Shown: positions 24,878 through 32,078 of the stretch, piece after piece
How positions within the stretch are numbered: the stretch's first letter is position 1
How the letters are laid out: each line of letters opens with the position of its first letter
DNA from: Desulfobacca sp.
Lineage (GTDB): Bacteria > Desulfobacterota > Desulfobaccia > Desulfobaccales > Desulfobaccaceae
Reading direction: 5' to 3'
NCBI GenBank assembly: GCA_028695935.1
Contig: JAQVHY010000014.1
Coordinates: forward strand, 1 to 38,064
DNA length: 38,064 bases
Notes under the pieces: model-generated
What the model was told of the DNA's origin: nothing
The model's database searches: none
What the model saw: the letters and a program-made list of their open reading frames with translations, nothing else
Translations under genes and position numbers: made by a program

Positions 24878-24931
24878 TAATTGGTTATTAGGTTTAGTTA
24901 TTAGTTTTAATTAGTATTTTTAGTTGGTTTT

Positions 24932-25066
24932 CATCCGGAAACTCCCCCGCCCTGGTGGGAGGGGGTTGGGGGAGGGGGATGGCAATTTCAACATATTGAG
25001 ATTATATGATATATTTCACCCCCACCCTCCCCCCTCAAGGGGGAGGGAAAGACGGGTTTCCGGATA
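24932..25066 (+). repeat. MITE-like GC-rich palindromic repeat, copy 4
   Basis: catccggaaa at the left, core tcaacatattgagattatat, and right end tttccggat closely match 18693-18836. Directly downstream (25103-25136) are two copies of ccactaaccactg separated by 8 bp. Confidence 0.83.
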
Positions 25067-25143
25067 GATACTAGTTAGTAGTTGTAATCTACTGACTAGT
25101 GGCCACTAACCACTGACAACTGACCACTAACCACTGCTTTTAA

Positions 25144-26145
25144 ATGGTACCACCCAAGCAACAAAAAAGCCAGGGTCTGCTGCACTTAGCCCAGGAAGTG
25201 CTGACCATTGAAGCCGAGGGCATCTGTGGTCTGATCCACAAGTTAGACGGCAACTTCGTTCAGGCGGTAGAGTTAATCCTTGGTTCCAAAGGGCGATTGA
25301 TCGTCACCGGGATCGGCAAATCCGGCATCGTGGCCCGCAAGTTGGTGGCCACCTTTAATTCCACCGGCACGCCGGCGCTGTTTTTACACCCGGTAGAAGC
25401 CATGCACGGCGACTTAGGAATGGTTGCGGCCCCGGATGTGATGCTGGCGTTATCGAACAGCGGCGAGACCAAGGAATTAACCATCCTGCTTCCCAGTATT
25501 GAGCGTCTGGGGGTCCCCCTGATTGCCTTGACCGGGCAACCCCACTCAACTCTGGCCCGGCACAGCCGGGTAATCATCGATGTCGGCGTACCCCGGGAGG
25601 CCTGTCCTTTGGGTCTGGCCCCGACCGCCAGCACTACCGCGGCGCTGGCCATGGGCGACGCCCTGGCAGTAGCCCTGCTCACCTGCCGCGGCTTTAAATC
25701 CAGTGATTTTCGGCGCTTCCATCCCGGCGGCAGTCTGGGCGCCCGTCTGTCTCTGGCTATTGCCGAGGTCATGCTGACCGGTGATCGTCTGCCCTTAAGT
25801 CAGCCGGAGCAGTCCCTGCGTCAGGCCATTGTGGAGATAGATGACAAACGCCTGGGAACTACCCTGGTGGTGGATAATGGTCTGACTCTGAAAGGCATTA
25901 TTACCGATGGCGATTTACGCCGGGCCTTGAAAAGGTTTGATAATCTCCTGGATAAACCGGTCCAGGAGATCATGACCCGATCACCGCAAACCATCGGCCC
26001 CGAGGCCCTGGCTTCACAGGCCCTGGAGTTGATGGAGCATCAGGCCATCACCGTGCTGCCGGTGGTGGACCAAGAGCTAAAAGTGCTGGGGATCATCCAT
26101 TTGCACGATTTATTAGGCCGGGGAGAGTTTAAGTTCAACACCTGA
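25144..26145 (+). CDS. kdsD: Arabinose-5-phosphate isomerase (KdsD/KpsF/GutQ family)
   Basis: The enzyme interconverts ribulose-5-P and arabinose-5-P, the first step of Kdo synthesis for LPS. The 333-residue protein has an N-terminal SIS domain (about 40-185): GKSGIVARKLVATFNSTGTPALFLHPVEAMHGDLG, LALSNSGETKEL and LAPTASTTAALAMGDALAVALL, with RRFHPGGSLGARL after it. Two CBS domains follow (about 210-330; LVVDNGLTLKGIITDGDLRRAL and LPVVDQELKVLGIIHLHDLLG). The layout and length are standard. The ATG at 25144 lacks an obvious Shine-Dalgarno. It stands alone here; kdsA/B/C are not in view, so the name is given by family. Confidence 0.93.
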   Translation: MVPPKQQKSQGLLHLAQEVLTIEAEGICGLIHKLDGNFVQAVELILGSKGRLIVTGIGKSGIVARKLVATFNSTGTPALFLHPVEAMHGDLGMVAAPDVMLALSNSGETKELTILLPSIERLGVPLIALTGQPHSTLARHSRVIIDVGVPREACPLGLAPTASTTAALAMGDALAVALLTCRGFKSSDFRRFHPGGSLGARLSLAIAEVMLTGDRLPLSQPEQSLRQAIVEIDDKRLGTTLVVDNGLTLKGIITDGDLRRALKRFDNLLDKPVQEIMTRSPQTIGPEALASQALELMEHQAITVLPVVDQELKVLGIIHLHDLLGRGEFKFNT

Positions 26146-26208
26146 AACCTGTTCAAGGGCTGAACTCTACGATATTTTTTTCGATAGATTTAGCGGATCA
26201 ATATAAGT

Positions 26209-26214
26209 TATAAT
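26209..26214 (+). promoter_or_regulatory. Candidate -10 box upstream of the ubiquitin-like operon
   Basis: A consensus TATAAT lies in an AT-rich stretch about 105 bp before the GNAT gene. No good -35 box is found at the right distance, so this is a weak suggestion. Confidence 0.3.
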
Positions 26215-26316
26215 AATTATTACAGAGGTTATTCTACCGCGTCGGCAGCAGTCAGGACTAAGACCTAGAAAACCATCGCCAGGTGGGATCAGGTCGAAAA
26301 ACAAGAGGTCGGAGCC

Positions 26317-27135
26317 ATGACGGAGATCGAGTCTAAGAAAGCTAGCCAACCAACGGCACGGGAACGGCCCCAAGCCCTGGTGATCGAAATCCTTCCCGGG
26401 CAGGCGGCCGAAGGCCTAATCGAGATCTTCGAGCCCGGCAGTTACGAAGGTAAATCCCTGCGAAAGTTGTGTGAGGAGACCTTAAGTAAAACCGATTGGA
26501 GTATTGAAGAACAACAAATCGTCGAAGACATTAAGAGACAGCTTACGGGTGGCAAGTTACTCTGTAGAGGTAAAGAAGTAGATAACCAGGCTCGCGCTTA
26601 TGCCGAATCAGAAACCACTGAAGAAGGAGAACAATACCTCTACGTTCCGGTTCGGGCCATTAAACCTCAAGAAGGCGGTCGGCCGGTACCCAATGCCGGT
26701 GGTCACATCCGCAAGGCCACGGAAAGCGATCTGGATAGAATCATCGAAATTGACCGGCTGTCCTTCTTGGACTATTGGGAATATCATAATTTCAAACAGG
26801 CTCTAGACTGTATATTTTATGTATATGAGAATACCGAAATAATCGGCTACCTGATCGGCTGTATCTGTGAACTGGGGAATAGAGCAGTAGTCCTGAGAAT
26901 TGCCGTACATCCGGAGCACCGTGGAAAAGGTATCGCCACCGCGTTAATGGAAACCTCTATTGCTAACTTTAAACAGAGAAAAGTTAAAACTGTAGAGTTA
27001 GATGTTGAACTGGTTAAAATCGGGGCGGTAAAACTATATGAGCGCATGGGCTTTAGAATCATGAAAGTGCTTTCCCTTGACCAGGAAGGTAACAATAGCT
27101 TTTACATGATGAGATTAAACTTAAACCAAGATTAA
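26317..27135 (+). CDS. GNAT acetyltransferase with N-terminal candidate ubiquitin-like domain
   Basis: Residues 130-272 are a RimI-like GNAT domain: HIRKATESDLDRIIEIDRLSF, the acetyl-CoA loop IAVHPEHRGKGIATALM and AVKLYERMGFR. The first 121 residues are not part of GNAT. They read as strand ALVIEIL (20-26), strand GLIEIFEP (33-40), helix KSLRKLCEETL (46-56), strand GKLLCRGKEV (79-88) and strand QYLYVPVRA (106-114), then PQEGG at 117-121. This is the order and ending of a beta-grasp ubiquitin-like fold, and GKLLCRGKEV resembles the RLIFAGKQL stretch of ubiquitin. It is an inference without structure. The ATG at 26317 has ggag upstream. It is the first gene of the E2/ClpX/JAB/E1 run. Confidence 0.75.
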   Translation: MTEIESKKASQPTARERPQALVIEILPGQAAEGLIEIFEPGSYEGKSLRKLCEETLSKTDWSIEEQQIVEDIKRQLTGGKLLCRGKEVDNQARAYAESETTEEGEQYLYVPVRAIKPQEGGRPVPNAGGHIRKATESDLDRIIEIDRLSFLDYWEYHNFKQALDCIFYVYENTEIIGYLIGCICELGNRAVVLRIAVHPEHRGKGIATALMETSIANFKQRKVKTVELDVELVKIGAVKLYERMGFRIMKVLSLDQEGNNSFYMMRLNLNQD

Positions 27136-27173
27136 GCTAGTCAGATGGTCGGCGGGGCACGGAGCCGTGCATA

Positions 27174-28325
27174 ATGCAACAGTTGTTAGAATCTGCTCAG
27201 GAGATAGTTAGCGCAGGAGGTTTCATTTATCTCCCCCTGTTGTTAGATCCGGATATTGCCGGCGAGATCCAAGACCTGCCGGGCAAGCTCCGGCCGCAAA
27301 CAGATAATACCGTGATCACCATCGCCGGGCAAGCTTTTGTCAAAACCTTGAGTTTGGCTTCCCTCATTGAAAACTACGAGAAAATCCACCCGGCCCCTTA
27401 TGAGCATCTCCGGAAGACCTGTTTACAGCGATATGGCTGTGATCCGGAGGGTAATGGCACCCTGACTGACAGCCAGATCAGCACCATCGTGTTCGAGGTT
27501 TTGCCCCATTTTTTGCGGCGTAAAAGCGGCTTGGCGAGATCCGGGTTTACCGAGCCGGAAATATTGCACCTGGTCGCGGAAAACATCCAAATCTCTGAGT
27601 CTGACCTAAAACAGGCCGACCAGCTTTTAGAGCTTGAGTCGCGGCAAGCCCTCCTAGCCAGGCTGGACGCCGCGCTAACTACCCGACCCACGCCTCCTGA
27701 AGGGCGGATGAGCGCGCCCCGGCTTAAACATTGGTTCCGTCAGGCGTTAGCATGGAAAATAATTAAGCAGGAGAAAAATCGTCTCCAAGACTTACTGGCC
27801 GAACGGCAACAACTGGCCCAGCGGGGCCATTATCTGCCCCTCTTGCTGGCCCTGGCCCGGCAAGGCCGGTTGGAAGTCGAAGGCTTCGGGTTTTTTAGAA
27901 CCGGCATTGGCAATGAGTACATTATCTATAAACACACCGGAGAATACGCCCTGAAAGATTATTATGGTCGGATTTATCTGTTCCCTGATTGTCGGGTGGC
28001 AGTTTCTACCCTGAGCGGTTTACAACCTATGGTGTTAGACCAATACAAACATCCTTTTTTGTTTGGCTATGCCGCCCGGCAAAAAATCTGCACCGGAGAT
28101 TATGAGGCCACCAAGCAGTTCAATGCCAAAAACGTTATTCTGGCCTTGGAGGAAGGTATCAACGCCCTGTTTTACGGTTACAACAGCCGACGCCGCAACG
28201 GCTATCATAGTCTGGATCGCATCACCCAGCATGTTCGCACCGTTGATTTTGACGAATACCGTATTTCCACCGATCATCCCAAAATTATCTCCGGGCAGGT
28301 CGAGGTCAAAAACCAGTATCACTGA
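27174..28325 (+). CDS. Protein with C-terminal E2 (UBC)-like domain
   Basis: The 383-residue protein has a mainly helical N-terminal part (1-225) that I do not recognise. Residues about 235-345 follow the E2 ubiquitin-conjugating core: strands EYIIYKHTGEYALKDYYGRIYLF and CRVAVSTL, then KHPFLFGYA, ARQKICTGDY and a following helix NVILALEEGINALF. The HPx...ICxG pattern is what prokaryotic E2-like families keep around the catalytic cysteine, here Cys306. The usual Asn of the HPN triad is Phe, as in many bacterial E2-like proteins. It begins 38 bp after the GNAT gene (ggag upstream of the ATG) and sits in the same run as an E1 and a JAB protease, which strongly supports the reading. Confidence 0.72.
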   Translation: MQQLLESAQEIVSAGGFIYLPLLLDPDIAGEIQDLPGKLRPQTDNTVITIAGQAFVKTLSLASLIENYEKIHPAPYEHLRKTCLQRYGCDPEGNGTLTDSQISTIVFEVLPHFLRRKSGLARSGFTEPEILHLVAENIQISESDLKQADQLLELESRQALLARLDAALTTRPTPPEGRMSAPRLKHWFRQALAWKIIKQEKNRLQDLLAERQQLAQRGHYLPLLLALARQGRLEVEGFGFFRTGIGNEYIIYKHTGEYALKDYYGRIYLFPDCRVAVSTLSGLQPMVLDQYKHPFLFGYAARQKICTGDYEATKQFNAKNVILALEEGINALFYGYNSRRRNGYHSLDRITQHVRTVDFDEYRISTDHPKIISGQVEVKNQYH

Positions 28326-28326
28326 T

Positions 28327-28785
28327 ATGGCTCTGATCCAGCAATTAAGAGGGCAAAGGGCGCGACGGAAAAGCAAAACGCCATTTCGGATCACCCTCTT
28401 CACCAGGATCTGCTTTCTGGTTCAGACGTATGCTCTGGGCGCCAGTTTTATTGACCAGCTTGATAAGCCGCCGACTCAACTGACGGAAGAAATCTGGGGG
28501 CGCGATCCGGTTCCCGCTAAGGCCCCTTGGCAACCACCGCTGTTTGCCCTGGCCACTCCCGGCGAATACCAGGTAGCCATGGCGATTATCAGCAGGATCA
28601 ATAATCCTTATTTGCATTTTGTCCAGTCTCCGGCGGAGATCTTGCTGTGTCAATCACTGTTTGAATTAAACCCGGATATCAGCCCCGAGGTGCTGGCCAC
28701 TTACCATTTTGCCGCCCTCTGGCAGCGCCAGCTCGCCCGGCCGCAGAACCCCTCGGGCACGATAGGAAAGGCAGGAGGTATTTAA
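28327..28785 (+). CDS. Unknown 152-residue protein of the ubiquitin-like operon, ends Gly-Gly-Ile
   Basis: No family is recognised. The N-terminus is very basic (RGQRARRKSK). The body contains hydrophobic helices (ITLFTRICFLVQTYALGASFIDQL; EILLCQSLFELN) and a Pro/Trp-rich stretch (WGRDPVPAKAPWQPP). The last residues are GKAGGI. The ATG at 28327 begins one base after the stop of the E2-like gene, so translation should be coupled. The same frame is open further upstream, but there it overlaps that gene. It could be an adaptor or a substrate of the system. The Gly-Gly codons coincide with an aggaggt string, so the di-glycine may be fortuitous. Confidence 0.65.
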   Translation: MALIQQLRGQRARRKSKTPFRITLFTRICFLVQTYALGASFIDQLDKPPTQLTEEIWGRDPVPAKAPWQPPLFALATPGEYQVAMAIISRINNPYLHFVQSPAEILLCQSLFELNPDISPEVLATYHFAALWQRQLARPQNPSGTIGKAGGI

Positions 28786-28828
28786 AACGATAACCTAACC
28801 AAAAGGTTAAAAATAACTATGGTGAACC

Positions 28829-29932
28829 ATGTTTGATAGATTATCCGAGGAAAGTCGGCGCCGCATCCAAGAAAAAATTGAACAACAACGGGAAGCCCAA
28901 GCGGCGGAGGCCATAGCGCGGATCGTTGAATTTGACCAGACCCCGGCTGATCTCAAGGCCTATTTAGACCGATTTGTGATCGGCCAGGAAAATGGCAAAA
29001 AGATTATCGCCACCGCCATCGCCTTCCACTATAAACGCTTAGGTAATGCCCTGAAACAGACCTTGGTGGACGAGGGCGGCGATGTCAGCGCGGCCCTGCG
29101 CCATACCCGCACTCCCAAAGCCAACCTGTTAATGATCGGGCCTACCGGCTGCGGTAAAACTTACACCTGTGAAACGGCCTCGGGCTTGGTCGGGGTGCCT
29201 TTTGTGGTCGAAGACCTGACCAAATTCAGCGAAACCGGCTACGTGGGCCAGAATACCAGTGATATTCTGGTAGATCTATTGGTCTCGGCGGGCGGCAACT
29301 CCCATTTAGCGCAGATGGGCATCGTCTATCTCGATGAAATCGACAAGATCGCCACCGAGAACGTCGCTTACCGGGATGTGTCAGGCCGGGGGGTGCAGAA
29401 AGGGCTGTTAAAGCTGGTCGAAGGAGTCGAAAATACCATTGAAATGGGCAAGGAAAGGATTGCTTTGTCCACCAAGCACGTGCTCTTTATCGCTGGCGGG
29501 GTGTTCGATAAGCTTGACAGTATTGTCGAAAAACGCATGGAGCGCCACGGGTTTTCCGGGACCTGGCAAGACCACCTCCTGACCGAGGACCTGGTGGTCT
29601 TTGGCATGGAACGGCAACTGATGGGCCGGTTTCCGGTCCGGGTGGTCTATGAATTATTAACCACGCAAGAACTACAGGACATCCTGGTCAGAAGTGAGGA
29701 CAGCCCGCTCAGGGCCTATATCAACGACCTGAAGGCCTGGGATATCGACCTGACCTTTGCCGATGAGGCGCTCAAGGCCATCGCCCAACGGGCCAAACAA
29801 GAGCGCACCGGGGCCCGCGGCCTGATCAGTATTATCCATCGGGTGCTATTTGAGGACATGTTCCGGCTGCCCGGCAGCCATACCGGCCCGCTGGCGGTCG
29901 ATGAACGATATGTGCGGATGCGACTGAATTGA
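28829..29932 (+). CDS. ClpX-like AAA+ unfoldase lacking zinc domain and ClpP-docking loop
   Basis: This 367-residue AAA+ protein aligns with the ClpX core: Walker A GPTGCGKT (104-111), pore-1 loop GYVG (137-140), Walker B IVYLDEIDK (165-173), RDVSGRGVQKGLLKLVEG (182-199), FIAGGVFDKL, LVVFGMERQLMGRFPV (256-270, with the arginine-finger region) and sensor-2 ERTGARGL (325-332). Two parts of true ClpX are missing: the N-terminal Cys4 zinc-binding domain, replaced by a charged helix (1-35), and the IGF loop that docks on ClpP (here the segment reads RHGFSGTW). It is thus a divergent unfoldase that probably works with another partner, plausibly the JAB protease, whose TTG start overlaps its stop codon (TTGA). 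Confidence 0.9.
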   Translation: MFDRLSEESRRRIQEKIEQQREAQAAEAIARIVEFDQTPADLKAYLDRFVIGQENGKKIIATAIAFHYKRLGNALKQTLVDEGGDVSAALRHTRTPKANLLMIGPTGCGKTYTCETASGLVGVPFVVEDLTKFSETGYVGQNTSDILVDLLVSAGGNSHLAQMGIVYLDEIDKIATENVAYRDVSGRGVQKGLLKLVEGVENTIEMGKERIALSTKHVLFIAGGVFDKLDSIVEKRMERHGFSGTWQDHLLTEDLVVFGMERQLMGRFPVRVVYELLTTQELQDILVRSEDSPLRAYINDLKAWDIDLTFADEALKAIAQRAKQERTGARGLISIIHRVLFEDMFRLPGSHTGPLAVDERYVRMRLN

Positions 29933-30726
29933 GATTTAAGAGCCTGTCACAACTGAAGCGTCCGGCCGCGATCGAAGTGGTCCTGGATTCCTTGCCCCAA
30001 GCGATTCGGATGACCGCCTACGCCCGGGCCAAGGCCTTTAAAATCAATGAATTGGTGCGGTCCATCTATGAGCTGAGCTATGAATGGTATGGCTATACCC
30101 TGGCCCGGCGAGATGATCCGGACCTCATCAGGGATATCGGCTTGCCGAAAAATGAGCAAAATGTCCTGGAATATACCAGTATTGACCCGGAGAAGATTGC
30201 CAGCTACCAGGAGTCGTTAGCCCCCGACTGCTTCATCAATGGTTGGATTCATTCGCATGGCGACCTGGATTTTCATGTCTTCTCGGCCACCGATGAGCAG
30301 AATCACCTCACCGTGCTCGATTATGTCACCGCCCTCTATAAAAAACCCATCGCCAAGAAGGAAATCGTCATCAAAGACTTAAACCTGTTGGTGGCCGGGC
30401 AATTCACCGACCAGGACCTAAAAACCGGCAGCGCCTGTCTGATTACCGATGTGCCGGTCAGCCAGGCCCGGATCCTGGAAACCATCTATGGCGGCTTCTG
30501 CTACGGCATCGTTATCGGCGACCAGGGCTGGCACCAGCAGGAAATCTATTATAAGCAGCGGGCCATCCTCTCAGGCCAGACCACTATCAGCCATAACCCC
30601 GCTGACATCGTCCTGGTGGACACCGGCCAGTCCCTGGCGGCCGCGGAACTCGCGGCGTTGGCCGCCGAAGTTAAAGACAAGATCAATCCGATTACCTATA
30701 AGCTCGAAAAGCTTGAAATTTTGTAA
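29929..30726 (+). CDS. JAB/JAMM (MPN+) metalloprotease
   Basis: The 265-residue protein contains a JAB1/MPN metalloprotease core. The JAMM residues are visible: candidate Glu52 (YEWYGYTLAR), His108 and His110 in GWIHSHG, Ser119 and Asp122 in FSATDEQN. The spacing is HxH-x8-S-x2-D, one residue longer than the canonical x7. JAB enzymes of this kind cleave isopeptide or C-terminal bonds of ubiquitin-like proteins. It starts with TTG overlapping the ClpX-like stop codon (4 bp) and ends 5 bp before the E1 gene. It should remove or process the ubiquitin-like modifier, or act as the peptidase of the ClpX-like ring. Confidence 0.88.
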   Translation: MRFKSLSQLKRPAAIEVVLDSLPQAIRMTAYARAKAFKINELVRSIYELSYEWYGYTLARRDDPDLIRDIGLPKNEQNVLEYTSIDPEKIASYQESLAPDCFINGWIHSHGDLDFHVFSATDEQNHLTVLDYVTALYKKPIAKKEIVIKDLNLLVAGQFTDQDLKTGSACLITDVPVSQARILETIYGGFCYGIVIGDQGWHQQEIYYKQRAILSGQTTISHNPADIVLVDTGQSLAAAELAALAAEVKDKINPITYKLEKLEIL

Positions 30727-30731
30727 TCATC

Positions 30732-31973
30732 TTGGCCACCGCAAGACTTGATCGACAACTACGCATCCCCGGTTGGAATCAGCAGAGTTTAGCCCACGCC
30801 CGGATCGGCATCGTCGGCGATGCGGACCGCCTGGCCTCATTGTACATCGTGTCGGCCGCGGCTTTGGGCCTGAACCAGTTGGTGGTCATCGCCCCCCGTC
30901 TGGATCCGGCCCTGATCGACACCGCCCACCAGGTTAATCCCGACCTTCACCTGGTGCATGTGGAAGGATTTTTCACCCACCCGGTACTGGAGGACGTCTT
31001 TACCGGCTGCCAGGTGCTGGTGGATCTCAGCCAGTATGGCCTGGCCAATAAATTATTGCTGGCGCAAGGCAGCCGCGCCCACCTGCCGGTGCTACGCGGG
31101 TTCGTTCACGTACTAGCTGATCAGCAAGGCTTCAAAATCTTTACCTATTTGCGAGGTCGCGAATGGCAGGAACTGGAGCAGTTGGTGTCCCCGCACAACC
31201 TACCCGGCCAGCCCTTGGATGACGGCGTCCTGGACATCATCGTGGCCGGGATCGTCCTGGAAGAAACTAAAAATCTCCTCATGGGGCAGCCGGTATCGAC
31301 CGAGGTGATCGCCTATCAGCGGCCGTTCCTGCCACCGCTGCTAAACCATCCGCGCATCTGTGTCGTGGGAGCCGGGGCCTTGGGCAATTTTATCGGACTG
31401 GGGCTGGCCTTTGCCGGCGCGACAGATATTACCTTCGTGGATTTTGATGTCGTGGAGCTGACCAACCTCAACCGGCAGGTATTTCTGGTGGACGCCCTAG
31501 GGCACAACAAAGCCGAGGCCTTGTCAGCCCGGCTGAACCAACTGTTCGCCCTGCGCAGCCGGGCCTGGCCTGTAGCCTGCGACCGCGATACCGATTTCTC
31601 ACCCTACCACATAATTTTTGATGGCGTCGATAATTTCGAAACCCGAATTATTTTAAGCGAAAAATGTCAAGCCCAGCAGAAAATCCTGATCAGCGGCGGC
31701 AGCGATGTCGCGGCCGGGCAGGTGGTGGTCTATGATCCGGCCCAACCGGGGCCTACCCCGGCCGAATTACTGGGACTGGCGGGGATTGTCGGTCGGCGGC
31801 GGACTAAGCCAAACCTGCACCCCCGGGCCTCTTGCCAATACCGGCCCGATCCCGCGGTCATCATGACCAACCAGATCATTGCCGGGTTTATGGTGGAGGC
31901 TTACCGCCGGTTGCTTAATGGTGACCAGCCCGCCAACATTTTCTATGAATCAAGCAGGGAGAAGAAATTCTAA
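30732..31973 (+). CDS. E1-like (ThiF/MoeB/UBA) activating enzyme with two Rossmann-like halves
   Basis: The 413-residue protein has two halves. Residues about 5-190 form a degenerate Rossmann-like half (RIGIVGDADRLAS, LNQLVVIAPRLDP; no intact nucleotide or metal motifs). Residues 205-400 form an active adenylation domain: VVGAGALGNFIG (211-222), VDFDVVELTNLNRQVFL (236-252, ribose- and ATP-binding Asp and Arg) and DGVDNFETR (297-305). A cysteine at 368 (RASCQY) is a candidate catalytic or structural residue. This inactive-plus-active layout echoes eukaryotic E1 heterodimers in one chain. It should adenylate the C-terminus of a ubiquitin-like protein. TTG start; last gene of the operon, followed by a hairpin pair. 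Confidence 0.9.
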   Translation: MATARLDRQLRIPGWNQQSLAHARIGIVGDADRLASLYIVSAAALGLNQLVVIAPRLDPALIDTAHQVNPDLHLVHVEGFFTHPVLEDVFTGCQVLVDLSQYGLANKLLLAQGSRAHLPVLRGFVHVLADQQGFKIFTYLRGREWQELEQLVSPHNLPGQPLDDGVLDIIVAGIVLEETKNLLMGQPVSTEVIAYQRPFLPPLLNHPRICVVGAGALGNFIGLGLAFAGATDITFVDFDVVELTNLNRQVFLVDALGHNKAEALSARLNQLFALRSRAWPVACDRDTDFSPYHIIFDGVDNFETRIILSEKCQAQQKILISGGSDVAAGQVVVYDPAQPGPTPAELLGLAGIVGRRRTKPNLHPRASCQYRPDPAVIMTNQIIAGFMVEAYRRLLNGDQPANIFYESSREKKF

Positions 31974-31995
31974 CGAAGCGAGATCTTGGTTTATA

Positions 31996-32056
31996 CGTGC
32001 CCAAGTACAACTTGGGCACGAGGGTAACCTCTCGTTCCCTTGTACTTGGGAACGAG
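31996..32056. terminator. Tandem hairpins between convergent genes
   Basis: cgtgcccaagt-aca-acttgggcacg (31996-32020) is a perfect 11-bp stem. ctcgttccc/gggaacgag (32031-32056) is a second 9-bp stem. They lie between the convergent E1 and histidine-kinase genes. No T run follows, so they may be REP-type palindromes that act as a transcription barrier. Confidence 0.5.
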
Positions 32057-32078
32057 GTAATCAGCCGGGGAGACGGTT

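Noticed and set aside
28063-28326. Extended N-terminus of the 152-residue operon protein
   Set aside because: The frame upstream of 28327 lies entirely within the E2-like gene and is a shadow frame. The ATG one base after the E2-like stop is more plausible.
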